Shown here: positions 35,601-44,902 of the stretch, one piece after another
How the letters are laid out: every line of letters starts with the position of its first letter
Position numbering within the stretch: the first letter of the stretch is position 1
NCBI GenBank assembly: GCA_002005505.1
Contig: KV908483.1
Span: 184,335 to 231,834, forward strand
Source: Botryococcus braunii
Taxonomy: Eukaryota > Chlorophyta > Trebouxiophyceae
DNA: 47,500 nt
Reading direction: 5' to 3'
The notes under the pieces: model-generated
What the model was told of the DNA's origin: nothing
The model's database searches: none
Seen by the model: the letters and a program-made list of their open reading frames with translations, nothing else
Position numbers and translations under genes: made by a program

Positions 35601-36800
35601 CTCTTACACCCTTTACAAATCCCCACAAGGAAATGGCAAAGCATCTCAATGGATTTCATCACGGGACTGCCTAAAAGCAAACACGGGCATAACGCAATAT
35701 GGGTAGTGGTTGACAGGTTGAGCAAATGTGCCCACTTTGCCCCTACCACTACCAATGCAGATGCTTATGAAGTTGCTGTTCTGATGAGGGATAAAGTATG
35801 GAAGTATCACGGTTTCCCTGAAGAAATTGTTTCGGACCGAGATCCTCGGTTTGTGAATAATTTCATGAACACACTTCTAAGTCTGACGGGGTGCAAGCCG
35901 GCTCGAACTACGGCATATCATCCTCAGTCAGATGGTCAAACGGAACGGGTGAATAGGATCTTGGAAGATTTTTTGAAACACTATGTCAAGGATAACCCAA
36001 GGGAGTGGGAGGATTACCTTTCAGTGGCGGAATTTGCCTACAACAACTCTTGGCAAACTTCCCTAAACTCCACACCCTTCAGGTTAACATATGGGCAAGA
36101 TCCAAATATACCGTTTGCGGTGGGACACATGGAGGGCACTAAGGTGGATAGGGCTGATCTCTTCATGAGAAAAATGCAAGACAAAATCACCCTTGCAAGG
36201 AAGTGTTTGCGTGCAGCTCAAGACCGTCAGACGGCCTATGCCAACCGGCATAGGAGGGAGGCCATCTACCAGGAAGGGGACTATGTCCTCCTTTCAACCC
36301 GTGCGGCCCCCACGCTAACTTCAAACAGATTCAGCAAGCTGCAACCCAGGCACGTGGGACCCTTCAGGGTCATGGCGGTCACGCCCGACAACGTTAACTT
36401 CGTCACACTGGATCTTCCGGACCGGCTGGACATCCACCCCCGCATAAATGTCTGCTATTTGAAGCCATACTGGACACGTGAGGAGGCGCAGTCGCGTGGA
36501 TACTGCCCCCCAAAAGTCATCACCAAAGCGGATGGCACCACTCACCTGGAGTGGGTAGTGGATGCACTAGTCGATCACCGGCTGTTGCACGACAAGGATG
36601 GGTTCTCCTACCATTTTGAGGATGGCACACCCTTTCTCGAGTACCTTGTAAAGTGGGCAGGCCATGGGGCCACAGAGGACTCATGGGAATCTCAGGAGGC
36701 ATTCGAGACCCATCCCGGGCTGGTTAATACCTATCATAGACTCCAGGGGCTCGCCCCGCCCATTTGGGACCAGGTGGCGCTGCGCGACACCTTCCCTTGA
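32640..36800 (+). CDS. Gypsy-2 pol polyprotein
   Basis: 1386 codons, ATG 2 nt after the gag TAG, so in a different frame from gag. Protease DTGATHSF is at 140-147. RT YLDD is at 560-563 (34317-34328), with the conserved GHIRPSCSP intact. RNase H motifs match those of Gypsy-1. Integrase has D1005, D1066 and E1102. A C-terminal chromodomain could direct insertion to marked chromatin. All catalytic residues are present. The stop-2nt-ATG junction suggests reinitiation or a -1 shift; no clear slippery heptamer was seen. Confidence 0.95.
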   Translation: MNEICFSYLTFLVQKSLGSWNTPLIVPGKHKAETCIESFLAQRKENSQVSACFVIGQKVWKSRSFFLRLRSRANLKVLARGAKGECFSFQGQQCTFPFSFVLAYAAPKASCQLGSTSSAAPLNLTFPVMARGQQCKALMDTGATHSFVREKVLQGLRYNKRTSPVTLADGTVTHTNGKVDLSVRFAPSIITRHSFLVCDSIMEGIDIILGQDWLAPRHANVNVRAGKAHIRHNNKWVLLNKHGKGLGKKLGWGIKLGNTRKGKRDQWKTCLFNVMAKDEHVGWDEQEEMPPLVDMDDPSTESSGTSLHNSAPGDTSGTAPDMESCLEVEKEVEEEEEREEEKEEEEGESEVTTGKPSDPLEEICAKKPERLAHLLREYKDIFPNGLPGLPPHRQVYHTINVQEGITPPNRPAYRLSVEETEECERTVDELLSKGHIRPSCSPYASPVLFVRKKEGTYRMVIDYRALNKITIHDRYPLPRIDDLLDKLKGAKIFSSLDLLSGYHQVRLKEEDIPKTAFRTPFGLYEFLVLPFGLTNAPATFQRLMNEIFHDFIREGFVVVYLDDVLIFSRDEEEHYAHLRKVFQRLREKELFAKLAKCEFLCSELKYLGHIIGKDGLKVDPQKVEVVKDWPTPQNVTDVRRFLGLANYFRKFIQGFSSLAAPLTKLSSSKSSWTWGKEQDEALTALKDALIQAPILSLPDLRKPFQVICDASDFGVGAVLLQEGRVIAYYSKKLNSAERNYSATERELLAVVYALTEWRCYVLGKQVTVTTDHKCNTFLQQQVGLSPRRARWAEKLQEFNILWVWEPGKTNVADALSRNPVLQGQLQGQQQRNVSTEPNPGKGTNATSMDGDGRARSGSITLGSDGCDTFLELLKGAYAHDSWLGTRANRRKVHFTDGVWEFGREGRKYVPAFYEVRDKEGPVARNLRQDILKALHEPPSVGHPGFAKMYDLVKRDWWWPGMAEDVREYVKYCDSCQRVKASNQLPAGLLHPLQIPTRKWQSISMDFITGLPKSKHGHNAIWVVVDRLSKCAHFAPTTTNADAYEVAVLMRDKVWKYHGFPEEIVSDRDPRFVNNFMNTLLSLTGCKPARTTAYHPQSDGQTERVNRILEDFLKHYVKDNPREWEDYLSVAEFAYNNSWQTSLNSTPFRLTYGQDPNIPFAVGHMEGTKVDRADLFMRKMQDKITLARKCLRAAQDRQTAYANRHRREAIYQEGDYVLLSTRAAPTLTSNRFSKLQPRHVGPFRVMAVTPDNVNFVTLDLPDRLDIHPRINVCYLKPYWTREEAQSRGYCPPKVITKADGTTHLEWVVDALVDHRLLHDKDGFSYHFEDGTPFLEYLVKWAGHGATEDSWESQEAFETHPGLVNTYHRLQGLAPPIWDQVALRDTFP

Positions 36801-37715
36801 ACGGGCCCCTCCGGACGGTTGTCCCCCTCATTCCACTTGTGGAGTTCCCACCTGGTGTCTGGGAATACATGGGACGGGACCTATGGTAGGGACTGTATAT
36901 CTTGTGTACTTTGGGACAAGGGACGGGGTAGGTTGCCTACCTCGGTATGTGTGGCATGAGGCCTCATACCGCTTCGATGCATTGAACTCGGGGTTCTGCA
37001 TTCAGGGATGGGAATTGAAGTACACATGGCGCGCAACCGCAGTCTGCTTAACTAGCACTTGGGACGTGGGCTTGAAGTACAGAAGTGACTTGGAACCCTT
37101 GGCTATGGGCTACTTGGAACCCTTGGATATGGACTACTTGGCATCTTGGGCTGGATTTCTTTCTATGTACTATATGTGTACCTTATGTGTACAGTATGGA
37201 CAATGTATCATAAAGAAACTGTGTTGTATGGATAGCCACTTTAGGGAAGCATTGTGGACTGAGCTACACCTGTGTCATATTTATCTTGTTCGGATTGTTT
37301 ATCGGTTGTGTCACAAGCATTGTATTGCTTTAATAAATAATAAATAGGGATGTGTCAATAAAGGCGGACTTGGATAGTTCGAAAGGAATAAGGCGAACGT
37401 TCGTCGTAGTTCGCCGTAATTTATCGTAATTTATCGTAATTATAGTACCGTGTCGTATCGTATCGTACAGTATTGTACTTAGGACTAAAATAAAGCACAC
37501 CTAATAAATAAATTAAAAAAAAAAACAAAAAAAAAAATGGACGCTTTAGTCAATTGCTTGGGATGATAGGGGAATAACTTGGAGGCGGGGACCCTAATGT
37601 AACCCATTCGGCAAGGGTCTAACGGCGCTGGTGGATGGGCCGTTCGGTGACGACCATTCCCTTATAATTGTGGTCTACTGTATGTGTGTATGTGGCTGCA
37701 TGAGGACATGCAGGA
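36801..37715 (+). other. Gypsy-2 3' non-coding region
   Basis: Same content as the Gypsy-1 counterpart: a 24-bp repeat (translation LEPLAMGY, then LEPLDMDY), tatcgta repeats around 37420-37470 and an A-rich run at about 37515-37538. A frame (36664-37347) overlaps the end of pol and stays open for 227 codons. It has Cys- and Tyr-rich patches but no known domain. Confidence 0.6.
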
Positions 37716-37716
37716 A

Positions 37717-37731
37717 TTAAGGGGGGGATGA
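37717..37731 (+). other. Polypurine tract of Gypsy-2
   Basis: TTAAGGGGGGGATGA ends at the first base before the 3' LTR. Confidence 0.8.
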
Positions 37732-38209
37732 TGTGATGGAATGTAGGGATTTCCCGGCATTTCTGGACATTTCCCTTACCCCCTAGCCTAGGCGCACATG
37801 TGGCGCACATGTCGTACGAGCAACGCGAGTACGCACGTGCCTAGCGTCTAGCCTTGGCTTCCTAGCCGTCGAATTCCATTGGATAGTTATGGACGTTACT
37901 CTCATAGTAGGATTCTAGGATATTTTCTAGATACTATTGTAGAGGTTTGGTGGACTAGTGCGCTACCATTGGAGGAACGTGAACACACGATCACGAACCA
38001 CGGGAAGGAACGGATAGAGACGTAAGCCACGGGAAGACACGCACTCAGGTAATTTGGAAGCTTAGTAGACCACAAGTAGGGAGTGGAAGCTCCGTGAGGT
38101 GGGGGTTACTTGTAATTGGAAAGAGCGTCCAACTTGTCGGCCATCCGGCCTTGTCTCTCTCTCTCTCTCACAACTTGGAAATTCTCCCTAACTTGTGCAT
38201 TCTACGACA
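37732..38209 (+). repeat. Gypsy-2 3' LTR
   Basis: 478 bp, apparently identical to the 5' LTR; followed by the target duplication TATGG. Confidence 0.95.
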
Positions 38210-38214
38210 TATGG

Positions 38215-40700
38215 CATGGGGGAAAGGGCATTGGAGGCCTGGGAGGCTATGGAGGCCTGGGAGGCATTGGTTGGCAGGCTGGCCGGGAAGCCTGGGCATG
38301 GGGTTCATGATAATTTTGGCATAGTAAGGATACTGTAGTCCAGGATGGGTAACTGTGCAAGGGCTGGCAGGCCAGGGAGTGTGGGGCCAAGGGATTGGCA
38401 TAAGGTACAGTTGAAATAAGGTACAGTCCAAATACATTAGGCTGACCGGGAAGCCTAGGCATGGAATTGAGGACGATAGGGCAGCTGGGGGTGGCTATGG
38501 AGGCTATGGAGGCAATGGAGGCCTGGGAGGCATTGGAGGCCTGGAGAGGCATTGAAGGCCTGGGAGGCATTGGTTGGCAGGCTGGCCGGGAAGCCTGGGC
38601 ATGGGGTTCAGGATGATTTTGGCATGATAAGGGTGCTGTAGTCCAGGATAGGTAACCGTGCAAGGGCTGGCAGGCCAGGGAGTGTGGGGCCAAGGGATTG
38701 GCATAAGGTACAATTGAAATAAGGTACAGTCCAAATACATTAGGCTGACCGGGAAGCCTAGGCATGGGGTTGAGGACGATAGGGCAGCTGGGGGTGGCTA
38801 TGGAGGCTAAGGAGGCATTGGAGGCCTGGAGAAGCATTGGAGGCCTGGAGCGGCATTGGAGGCCTGGGAGGCATTGGAGGCCTGGGAGGCATTGCTTGGC
38901 AGGCTGGCCGGGAAGCCTGGGCATGGGGTTGAGGATAAAGTTTGGCATGATAAGGGGGCCAGGAGACAGCAAGGATGGGTAACCGGGCAAGGGCTGGCAG
39001 GCCAGGGAGGGTAGGGCCAAGGTGATTGGCAGAAGGTACAGTTGAAATAAGGTACAGTTCAAATACATTAGGCTGTGCTGCCAGAGTGGGGGCAGCTGGA
39101 TGTGCCTATGGAGGCTGAATCCTTGTGGGGAGAGGTACGGCTGGGTGGAAAGGACCAGCGCTGAAAAGATGAAGTAGCCTTGAGGTTGGCAGGTGTAGGG
39201 CTAACCCCAGGGAGGCATTGGCAGGCAGGCAGGGAAGCCTGGGCATGGGGTTGAGGGTAACATTGGCATGATAAGGGTGCTGTGGGCCAGGAGACAGCAA
39301 GGATGGGTAACTGTGGAAGGGTTGGCATGCCAGGGAGGATAGGGCCAAGGTGACTGGCATAAGGTAGAGTGTAAATCAGGTACAGTCTAATTACATCAGG
39401 CTGTGCTGATAGAGTGGGGCAGCCGGATGTGCCAAGGGAGGATGGATCCTCTTGGGGAGAGGAAGGGCTGGGTGGATAGGACCAGCATGGAAAAAGAAAA
39501 TAACCTGGAGGCTGGCAGGGGTATGGCCGTAGGAGTCTTCGGCAGGCAGGCAGGGAAGCTTGGGAATGAGGCTAAGGATAATCTTGGCTGGATAAGGTTG
39601 CTGTGGGACAAGAGGCAGCAAGGATGGGCAACCGTGCAAGGCTGGTAGGCCAGGGGGGACTGGGCCGAGCGGTTGGCATAAGGTACAGTTTAAATAAGGT
39701 ACAGTCTAGATATATGAGGCTAAGCATACAGCTTGACAGGTACAAGTATGCCATGGTAACATGCGAGCGTGCGTAAACACAAAGCCACACACATTAATCT
39801 TAGTAGGCCAGGATGGGACGGCCGGGGGAAAGGGCAGGCAGGGTAGAGCAATGGAAGGGGGGATCAGATGGGACCAGCAGGGTGCTGGTATCTAATAACG
39901 GTTGCATGGAGGATGAGGGAGGATGGTGTATGTCAACAATCAATGTAACCGTGTGTGGTATGCTAACTCTGTGGGACTGATCAAAAGGAACCATGGGATC
40001 TGTAGTTGCAATTGGTGATAGGGATTTGGTGAACGGCGCTTAAGAATTGCACGATAAGAGCGTTGTGGGCCACGAGACAGCAAGGATGGGTAACCGTGAA
40101 AGGGCTGGCAGGCCGAGGGGTGCAGGGTCAAGGTGACTGGCATATGGTACATTTAAACAAGGTACATGCTAATTGCAATAGGTTAAACTGTCAGGTTGGG
40201 GCAGCTGGAGGTGCCTATGGAGGCTGGACCATCGTGGGGAGAGGAAAGCTGGTGGAAGGAAACAGCAGAATGGAACGGAATTAGCATGGAGCCCGGCAGA
40301 AGACGGCAATTCCCTAGGAGTCTGTTGGCAGGCAGGTAGGGAAGCCTGGGCATGAGGATAATGATTATACTGGCAGGGTAAAGGTGCTGTGGGGCAGAGA
40401 CATTACGTATGACTAACCAGGCAAGGCTGGCAAGCCAAGGGGGGGCTGGGCCAGGGGCTGACATAAGGTACAGTTTTGTTAAATAAGGTACATGCAAGAT
40501 ACAGAGGTTGTGCATACAGCCTGGAAGGTACCTGTATGCGATGGAACGTGCGAACGTGCGCGTACGCAAGTACACACACGGTAACCACCCGTATGCCAGG
40601 CTGGGAAGACATGGAAGGAGGGGCAGGCATGGTACAACCAAGGAAAGGGTGATCAAATAGGACCAGCAAAGCGCTTGCATCTGATAAGGGAGGCATGGAG
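38215..40700. repeat. Degenerate tandem array of ~320-bp units
   Basis: Units share an anchor with two AAGGTACA-type words about 15-20 bp apart. Anchors start near 38402, 38705, 39033, 39361, 39680, 40145 and 40465, and once more at 42105. Spacings are 303, 328, 328, 319, 465 and 320. Before each anchor is a ggcaggccaggga...gggccaaggtga phrase. After it, later units carry a ctgccagagtggggcagctgg phrase. In the first units a ggaggcctgggaggcattgg sub-repeat is expanded. Frames here (for example 39068-38247 minus) are repeat translations, not genes. Confidence 0.8.
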
Positions 40701-40720
40701 GCTGAGGGAGGACCGCCTGG

Positions 40721-41405
40721 GTGGCAGGGCAGTGCTTGGTATTAGTGGATTTGGAAGAGCAGGCGTTCCATGTGCATGATAAGGCAGAGTACATCCTGGA
40801 GCGAATAAGTTGGGTGAGGGCAAATGGGTGCACAAAGAGGGACTTGGCTAGGTTGGCAGGCATGCTATTGAGCGTGAGTCCTGAGGTACGGCTGGCTCCT
40901 TTGTACACCAGAAGGTTATCTTCACGACATGGGGGATTTCCAGGAGTGGGGGATAGCCTGCCAGAGGAGCTGGCAGGTTTGTCTGAGGAAGATTTGTTGT
41001 ACTGAGTAGAGGCCTTGAGGAATGAGAAAGGCAAACCATGGAGGCAGGAGGGGCCTGACTATGTGTGCTATGGGGATGCCTCTGCTGGGGGATATGGAGA
41101 TTTCTCAGAGGAGTTTGCTGGTGCAGCCAATGCAGGAAAGCTTCACATTTGAGGAACAAGAGCTGGCTAGCAAAGGGTCGTTGTCATCATGTCACTGGGA
41201 AATGAAAAAGATATGTCTGTTGGGAAGGACATATATCAGAGCTAACAGTGAGAAGTTTCGGGAAGCTGTGCTGCTGGGGTTGTGTGACAGCCAAGGGGCA
41301 GTGTCAAAAGTGAATAACATGAATTGGGAGGCCCACACCCCGAAGGAGTTCAGGTTGAGGTTTGAGGCAGCAGCCCAGGCAGGGGTAAAAGTGAGGGTCC
41401 AGTGA
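40721..41405 (+). pseudogene. DIRS-type RT tail and RNase H, frame-broken
   Basis: The frame from 40721 reads VDLEEQAFHVHDKAEYILE and KRDLARLAGMLLSVSPEVRLAPLYTRRL, like the region between RT and RNase H of DIRS elements. After a TGA (41003-41005) the same frame continues with PDYVCYGDASAGGYGDFSEEF, carrying the first RNase H Asp (YGDAS). The rest of RNase H is in another frame (up to 41405), with HWEMKKICLLG (Glu) and LCDSQGAVSKVNNM (second Asp). The RT catalytic core is not visible upstream and was probably lost to the tandem array. Confidence 0.7.
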
Positions 41406-41506
41406 GTGGCAAGGAAACTCCTGAAATGCAAAGAGCTGGGCATGCTGTCTAGGTGTGATGATGTTGGGGATTTGGCTCTGGGCAGGGGGGTGTACAGGCA
41501 TTATGC

Positions 41507-41833
41507 ATGACCAGTTACCAGAAGGGGGCGACTGGGGTTCCCCACAGGGGATTGGTTGCTGGGACAGTGGACAAGTTCAAGCAGGTGAGGAGGTACTCTA
41601 CACAATACCCTGTTGCAGAGGGTATGGGGGCTGATGCCCCTGGGGTTGCCTTGGAGTCTGCTAGACTCCACAAGGGGTACACCGTTGATGTGGGTTTTTT
41701 CCCACCGAGAGAACGCCTTAAGGAGGTATTAGGTGCGGCAGCACAGGAGATGAAGAATTGCATCCATGGGGTCTGCAACATGCCAGCCAAGTGGAAGGCT
41801 TGGCTGCATCCACTGGAAGGTAGGGAAGCCTAG
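41507..41833 (+). pseudogene. Possible downstream remnant of the DIRS-like pol
   Basis: A 108-codon open stretch follows the RNase H debris. A PP.E.L...L...A motif and MPAKWKAWLHPL are loosely like the region after RNase H in DIRS elements (where a methyltransferase-like domain often sits). The match is weak, and the reading could be non-coding. Confidence 0.35.
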
Positions 41834-41919
41834 GCATTGTAGTGGGAATTTTGAATTGGCTCTAAAGGCGGCTGAAAGCCAGAGGGCATCAGGCACGGTA
41901 AAACGGGCAGGGGATGGGC

Positions 41920-42066
41920 AGGCCAGGGGGCCAGGGGCAGGCCAGAGGCAGGGGCCTGGGCCAGGGGCAGGCCTGAGGCAGGGGCCAGGGCCAGGAGCAG
42001 GCCAGAGGCAGGGGCCAGGGCCAGGGGCAGGCCAGAGGCAGGGGCCAGGGCAAGGGGCAGGCCAGG
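41920..42066. repeat. 30-bp minisatellite
   Basis: About 4.5 copies of a G-rich 30-bp unit (ccagaggcaggggccagggc plus about 10 more bases) with minor variation. It lies between the plus-strand RT/RNase H debris and the end of the recombinase debris. Confidence 0.85.
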
Positions 42067-42350
42067 GAGCCATGGTCAGGGGGCCAGGGCAAGGCGACTG
42101 GCATAAGGTACAATGTCAATAAGGTACACTCCTATTACAATAGGTGGTGCTGCCAGGGTGGGGCAGTTGGGCGTGCTAAGAAGACTGGATCTTCTTGGGG
42201 AGAGGAGGGGCTGGTGGAAAGCAACCAGCAGGAGAAAGGAAAGCACATGTAAGCCTGAGCAGGGTTAAGCAAGGCGAACTCGCTTGTTAGGGCGTTTGCC
42301 CTTGGGCAGCTTTGGGGGCAGGTGACGGGTAGGGTTGATGTAGCGTTTGG

Positions 42351-43249
42351 TCACACTGGGTGTCTTGATTTGGGCAAGGAGGCCGAGAGCTTCCAGAGAC
42401 TGGCCTTGCTGGTCATGGTGCTGGAGAGCGCCGCGCCTGCTCCCATGGAGGGTAGGATGATGGGGATGTTGGCAGCTGTAAAATGGGTGTCGATGTCGTC
42501 TTCAAAGGCAGCCACGCTGAGGCTGCGCTCGAGGAATTGGTCCTTGTTGGCAGACAAGGGGCGACACAGGAACTGGGTGACGGGGTGACCCAGGGCAGCA
42601 GATTGGGCGAGCAATGTATGGAGGCGCTGGATGGGGCACATGGGGCCGTCTCTGCGAGTGACGATCATCACCTCGGGATGCAAGTTGTGCTTGAGCTCTA
42701 TGGCTTTGAAAAAGACGGCCGCGCCCAGCGGAAGTTGCAGGGTGGGGTAAAGGTAGGGGGCGGCAGGGACCCCTGTAGCCGCAAGCACACATAAGCATAG
42801 TCATGAAGGGAAGGAGAAGGGATGGGGCAACGAAGGAAGCATGAACATTTGGCGGAGGAAGCCCAGAGGAGCCTGGCAAGGGGCTATGGAGGGCCAGGGC
42901 CAAGGGGGGTGTAACTGGCAAGGGGGAGAGGGACTGGGGACACACCCGAGGCCAACAACAGGTCATCCAGACACCAAGAGACTGCAGTAGCCCCCCTGGA
43001 ACAAGTCTCCCACAGTATGGTCATGGTGAAGGCATCCCGGTGAAGGCGGAGCAAGGGTACACCAATGGTACTGGCGATGCGAGAATCCAAATGCTCCAAA
43101 ACTCTTTGTAGGTCGTCCAAACTCCAGGGATGTGCGGACTGTGGATTGTAGCCCAGGTGGGCCAGCCAGCGAGTGCAGCCAGTGGCCCACTCTGCCACAT
43201 CAAGGGAGCGCACGGGGTTTCCTGCGGCAGGAGGCAGTTTGTTCTTCAC
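42351..43249 (-). pseudogene. Tyrosine recombinase, catalytic part, degenerate
   Basis: Read on minus over overlapping frames (43249-42884 and 42788-42351). A helical region with RDAFTMTILWETCSRGATAVSW holds the box I Arg (CSRGA). Then come a beta-hairpin-like KHNLHPEVMIVTRRDGPMCPIQRLHTLL and THFTAANIPIILPSMGAGAAL, where box II (H-x-x-R) should be. The His and Arg of box II appear replaced. The frame changes between these blocks, and I cannot place the catalytic Tyr. The gene is inverted relative to the RNase H debris. Confidence 0.65.
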
Positions 43250-43255
43250 TTACAC

Positions 43256-43560
43256 GTCCTCAAATTATTTACACGTTTATTCAAACACGTATGCTATGGA
43301 GCAAGGCAAGCTGCAATGCATGGGGGCAAGAGCCAGGCAGTGGAGGAGGTACCTCTGCCATGGAGAGGATCCCAATTGCCATGGGGCGGTGGCGTAGCGG
43401 TCAAACACGCTTTCAAATTGGTTACACGTTTATTCAAAACACGAGTACGGTGGAGCAAGGAAAGTGGCAATGCATGGGTTCAAAGGTAGCTCAATGGAGG
43501 AGGTACCTCGGCCGTGGAGAGGATCCCAGTTGCCATGGGTGGTGGCGTAGCGGTCAAACT
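43256..43560 (-). repeat. Tandem duplication inside the recombinase gene
   Basis: Two imperfect units of about 150 bp (about 43256-43410 and 43411-43560) share tttattcaaa, ggaggaggtacctc and ggtggcgtagcggtcaaac. The duplication splits the N-terminal and catalytic parts of the recombinase and explains the stop in that frame. Confidence 0.75.
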
Positions 43561-44074
43561 CGGTGGCTAAGAAGGACAGTAAGCATCGCATGCTGATGGG
43601 AGCGACAAGGTCCAAGCCTTGATGCTTGTATCTGCCACTGGAAGTAGCCCACATGGTCATGTGGACTTTGATGTCTTGGGGGGTCGCCTGAAGGGCATGG
43701 CGGCCAGTGTCACGCATGAATTCACAGAACCTATCAAAGGCGCTGAGCTTCTTCTGCATGGTAGCCCCCTTTACGGCTAGCAGCTGGATGGTATTGGCCC
43801 TGGTGAGCCATTGGAAATATTGGTCCGCGGTTGCTGCGCTGAGGGGAGGACCAGGCTGGCAAGGAATTTGGCGGCCCAACAACATGGTGTCAACCATGCC
43901 CAAGAGTCTGGGGGACTCTATGATGGCTGCCAAAGGGGATCCTGCATGCTGCAGGACAGCCAGCGTGTCAGCAGGCTGCCAGTTGGGATACTGGGGAGGT
44001 GGATGGTCTGGTGGAAAATTTCCCACTAGCGTAGGGTCTCCAAGCCCTAAGGCCACCTCAAAAGGCTCAGTCAA
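43430..44074 (-). pseudogene. Tyrosine recombinase, N-terminal part
   Basis: About 214 codons open on minus (the start at 44074 is not an ATG; the frame is open upstream). The product has a SAM-like core-binding pattern: SAATADQYFQWLTRANTIQ, TMQKKLSAFDRFCEFMRDTG and VDLVAPISMRCLLSFLATEFDRY-like segments. It runs into the duplicated block, where it ends. Its first codons overlap split repeat B. Confidence 0.55.
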
Positions 44075-44902
44075 CCTATTGTAAACCCGATTGGGGACTC
44101 CGGATTGGCAAACAAAGGCTTCGTGACAAATACCATTGCTACGGGAGGGCTAGTAAACCCCTCAGGAGGGGTGACTAAAGGGAACAAGCACGTGTCTCCA
44201 GATCACGGATGAATGATCTGAGATGTTTCAGGGGAAACAACGGGTGAACGAACTCTTTACGGCTATCAAGCTTGGTCAAGGGCAGTGGATTCAAACTGGA
44301 GAGACAGGAGCGGTGTTTCACTAGCTTGACTGAGTATACCCTGGTGACGGACGGCTCATCGCACCTTTATTGGTCCCGCCCGCCCACCCGGATGGTCTGG
44401 TGGAAAATTTCCCACTAGCGTAGGGTCTCCAAGCCCTAAGGCCACCTCAAAAGGCTCAGTCAACCTATTGTAAACCCGATTGGGGACTCCGGATTGGCAA
44501 ACAAAGGCTTCGTGACAAATACCATTGCTACGGGAGGGCTAGTAAACCCCTCAGGAGGGGTGACTAAAGGGAACAAGCACGTGTCTCCAGATCACGGATG
44601 AATGATCTGAGATGTTTCAGGGGAAACAACGGGTGAACGAACTCTTTACGGCTATCAAGCTTGGTCAAGGGCAGTGGATTCAAACTGGAGAGACAGGAGC
44701 GGTGTTTCACTAGCTTGACTGAGTATACCCTGGTGACGGACGGCTCATCGCACCTTTATTGGTCCCGCCCGCCCACCCGGATGGTCTGGTGGAAAATTTC
44801 CCACTAGCGTAGGGTCTCCAAGCCCTAAGGCCACCTCAAAAGGCTCAGTCAACCTATTGTAAACCCGATTGGGGACTCCGGATTGGCAAACAAAGGCTTC
44901 GT
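44001..44902. repeat. Split direct repeats B-A-B-A-B, right end
   Basis: B (about 127 bp) is at 44001-44127, 44390-44516 and 44779-44902. A (247 bp) is at 44128-44374 and 44517-44763. A 15-bp C-rich spacer (cccgcccgcccaccc) follows each right-hand A. The 389-bp A-spacer-B period is present twice. The standard Kangaroo/PAT end is B-A-B, so one extra unit has been added here. Copies look nearly identical. Confidence 0.92.

Larger units (their letters stand above)
31344..38214 (+). mobile_element. Gypsy-2, chromodomain Ty3/gypsy element with spliced gag (plus)
   Basis: LTRs of 478 bp (31349-31826 and 37732-38209) look identical, with duplication TATGG (31344-31348, 38210-38214). Pol is complete. 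Gag lacks the 546-nt GT...AG segment present in Gypsy-1. Apart from that and small changes (LTR local duplication, fewer 24-bp repeats after pol, scattered substitutions), it is nearly the same sequence as Gypsy-1. It inserted in the right part of the DIRS-like element. Confidence 0.96.
22090..44902. mobile_element. DIRS/Kangaroo-like tyrosine-recombinase retroelement, dead and interrupted
   Basis: The ends carry split direct repeats. A 247-bp unit A stands alone at the left (22090-22336). At the right the order is B-A-B-A-B: B 44001-44127, A 44128-44374, B 44390-44516, A 44517-44763, B 44779-44902. Between them, RT-tail and RNase H debris lies on plus (40721-41405) and tyrosine recombinase debris on minus (44074-42351). 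The split-repeat plan A...BAB is typical of Kangaroo/PAT elements. A recombinase in reverse orientation is, as I recall, the arrangement in Kangaroo of Volvox. Two gypsy elements are inserted. Excluding them leaves roughly 8.5 kb. Stops and frameshifts make it inactive. Confidence 0.8.

Noticed and set aside
38247..39068. 273-codon minus-strand frame with a repetitive Pro/Leu-rich product
   Set aside because: It is the translation of the tandem repeat array; its periodicity follows the DNA units.
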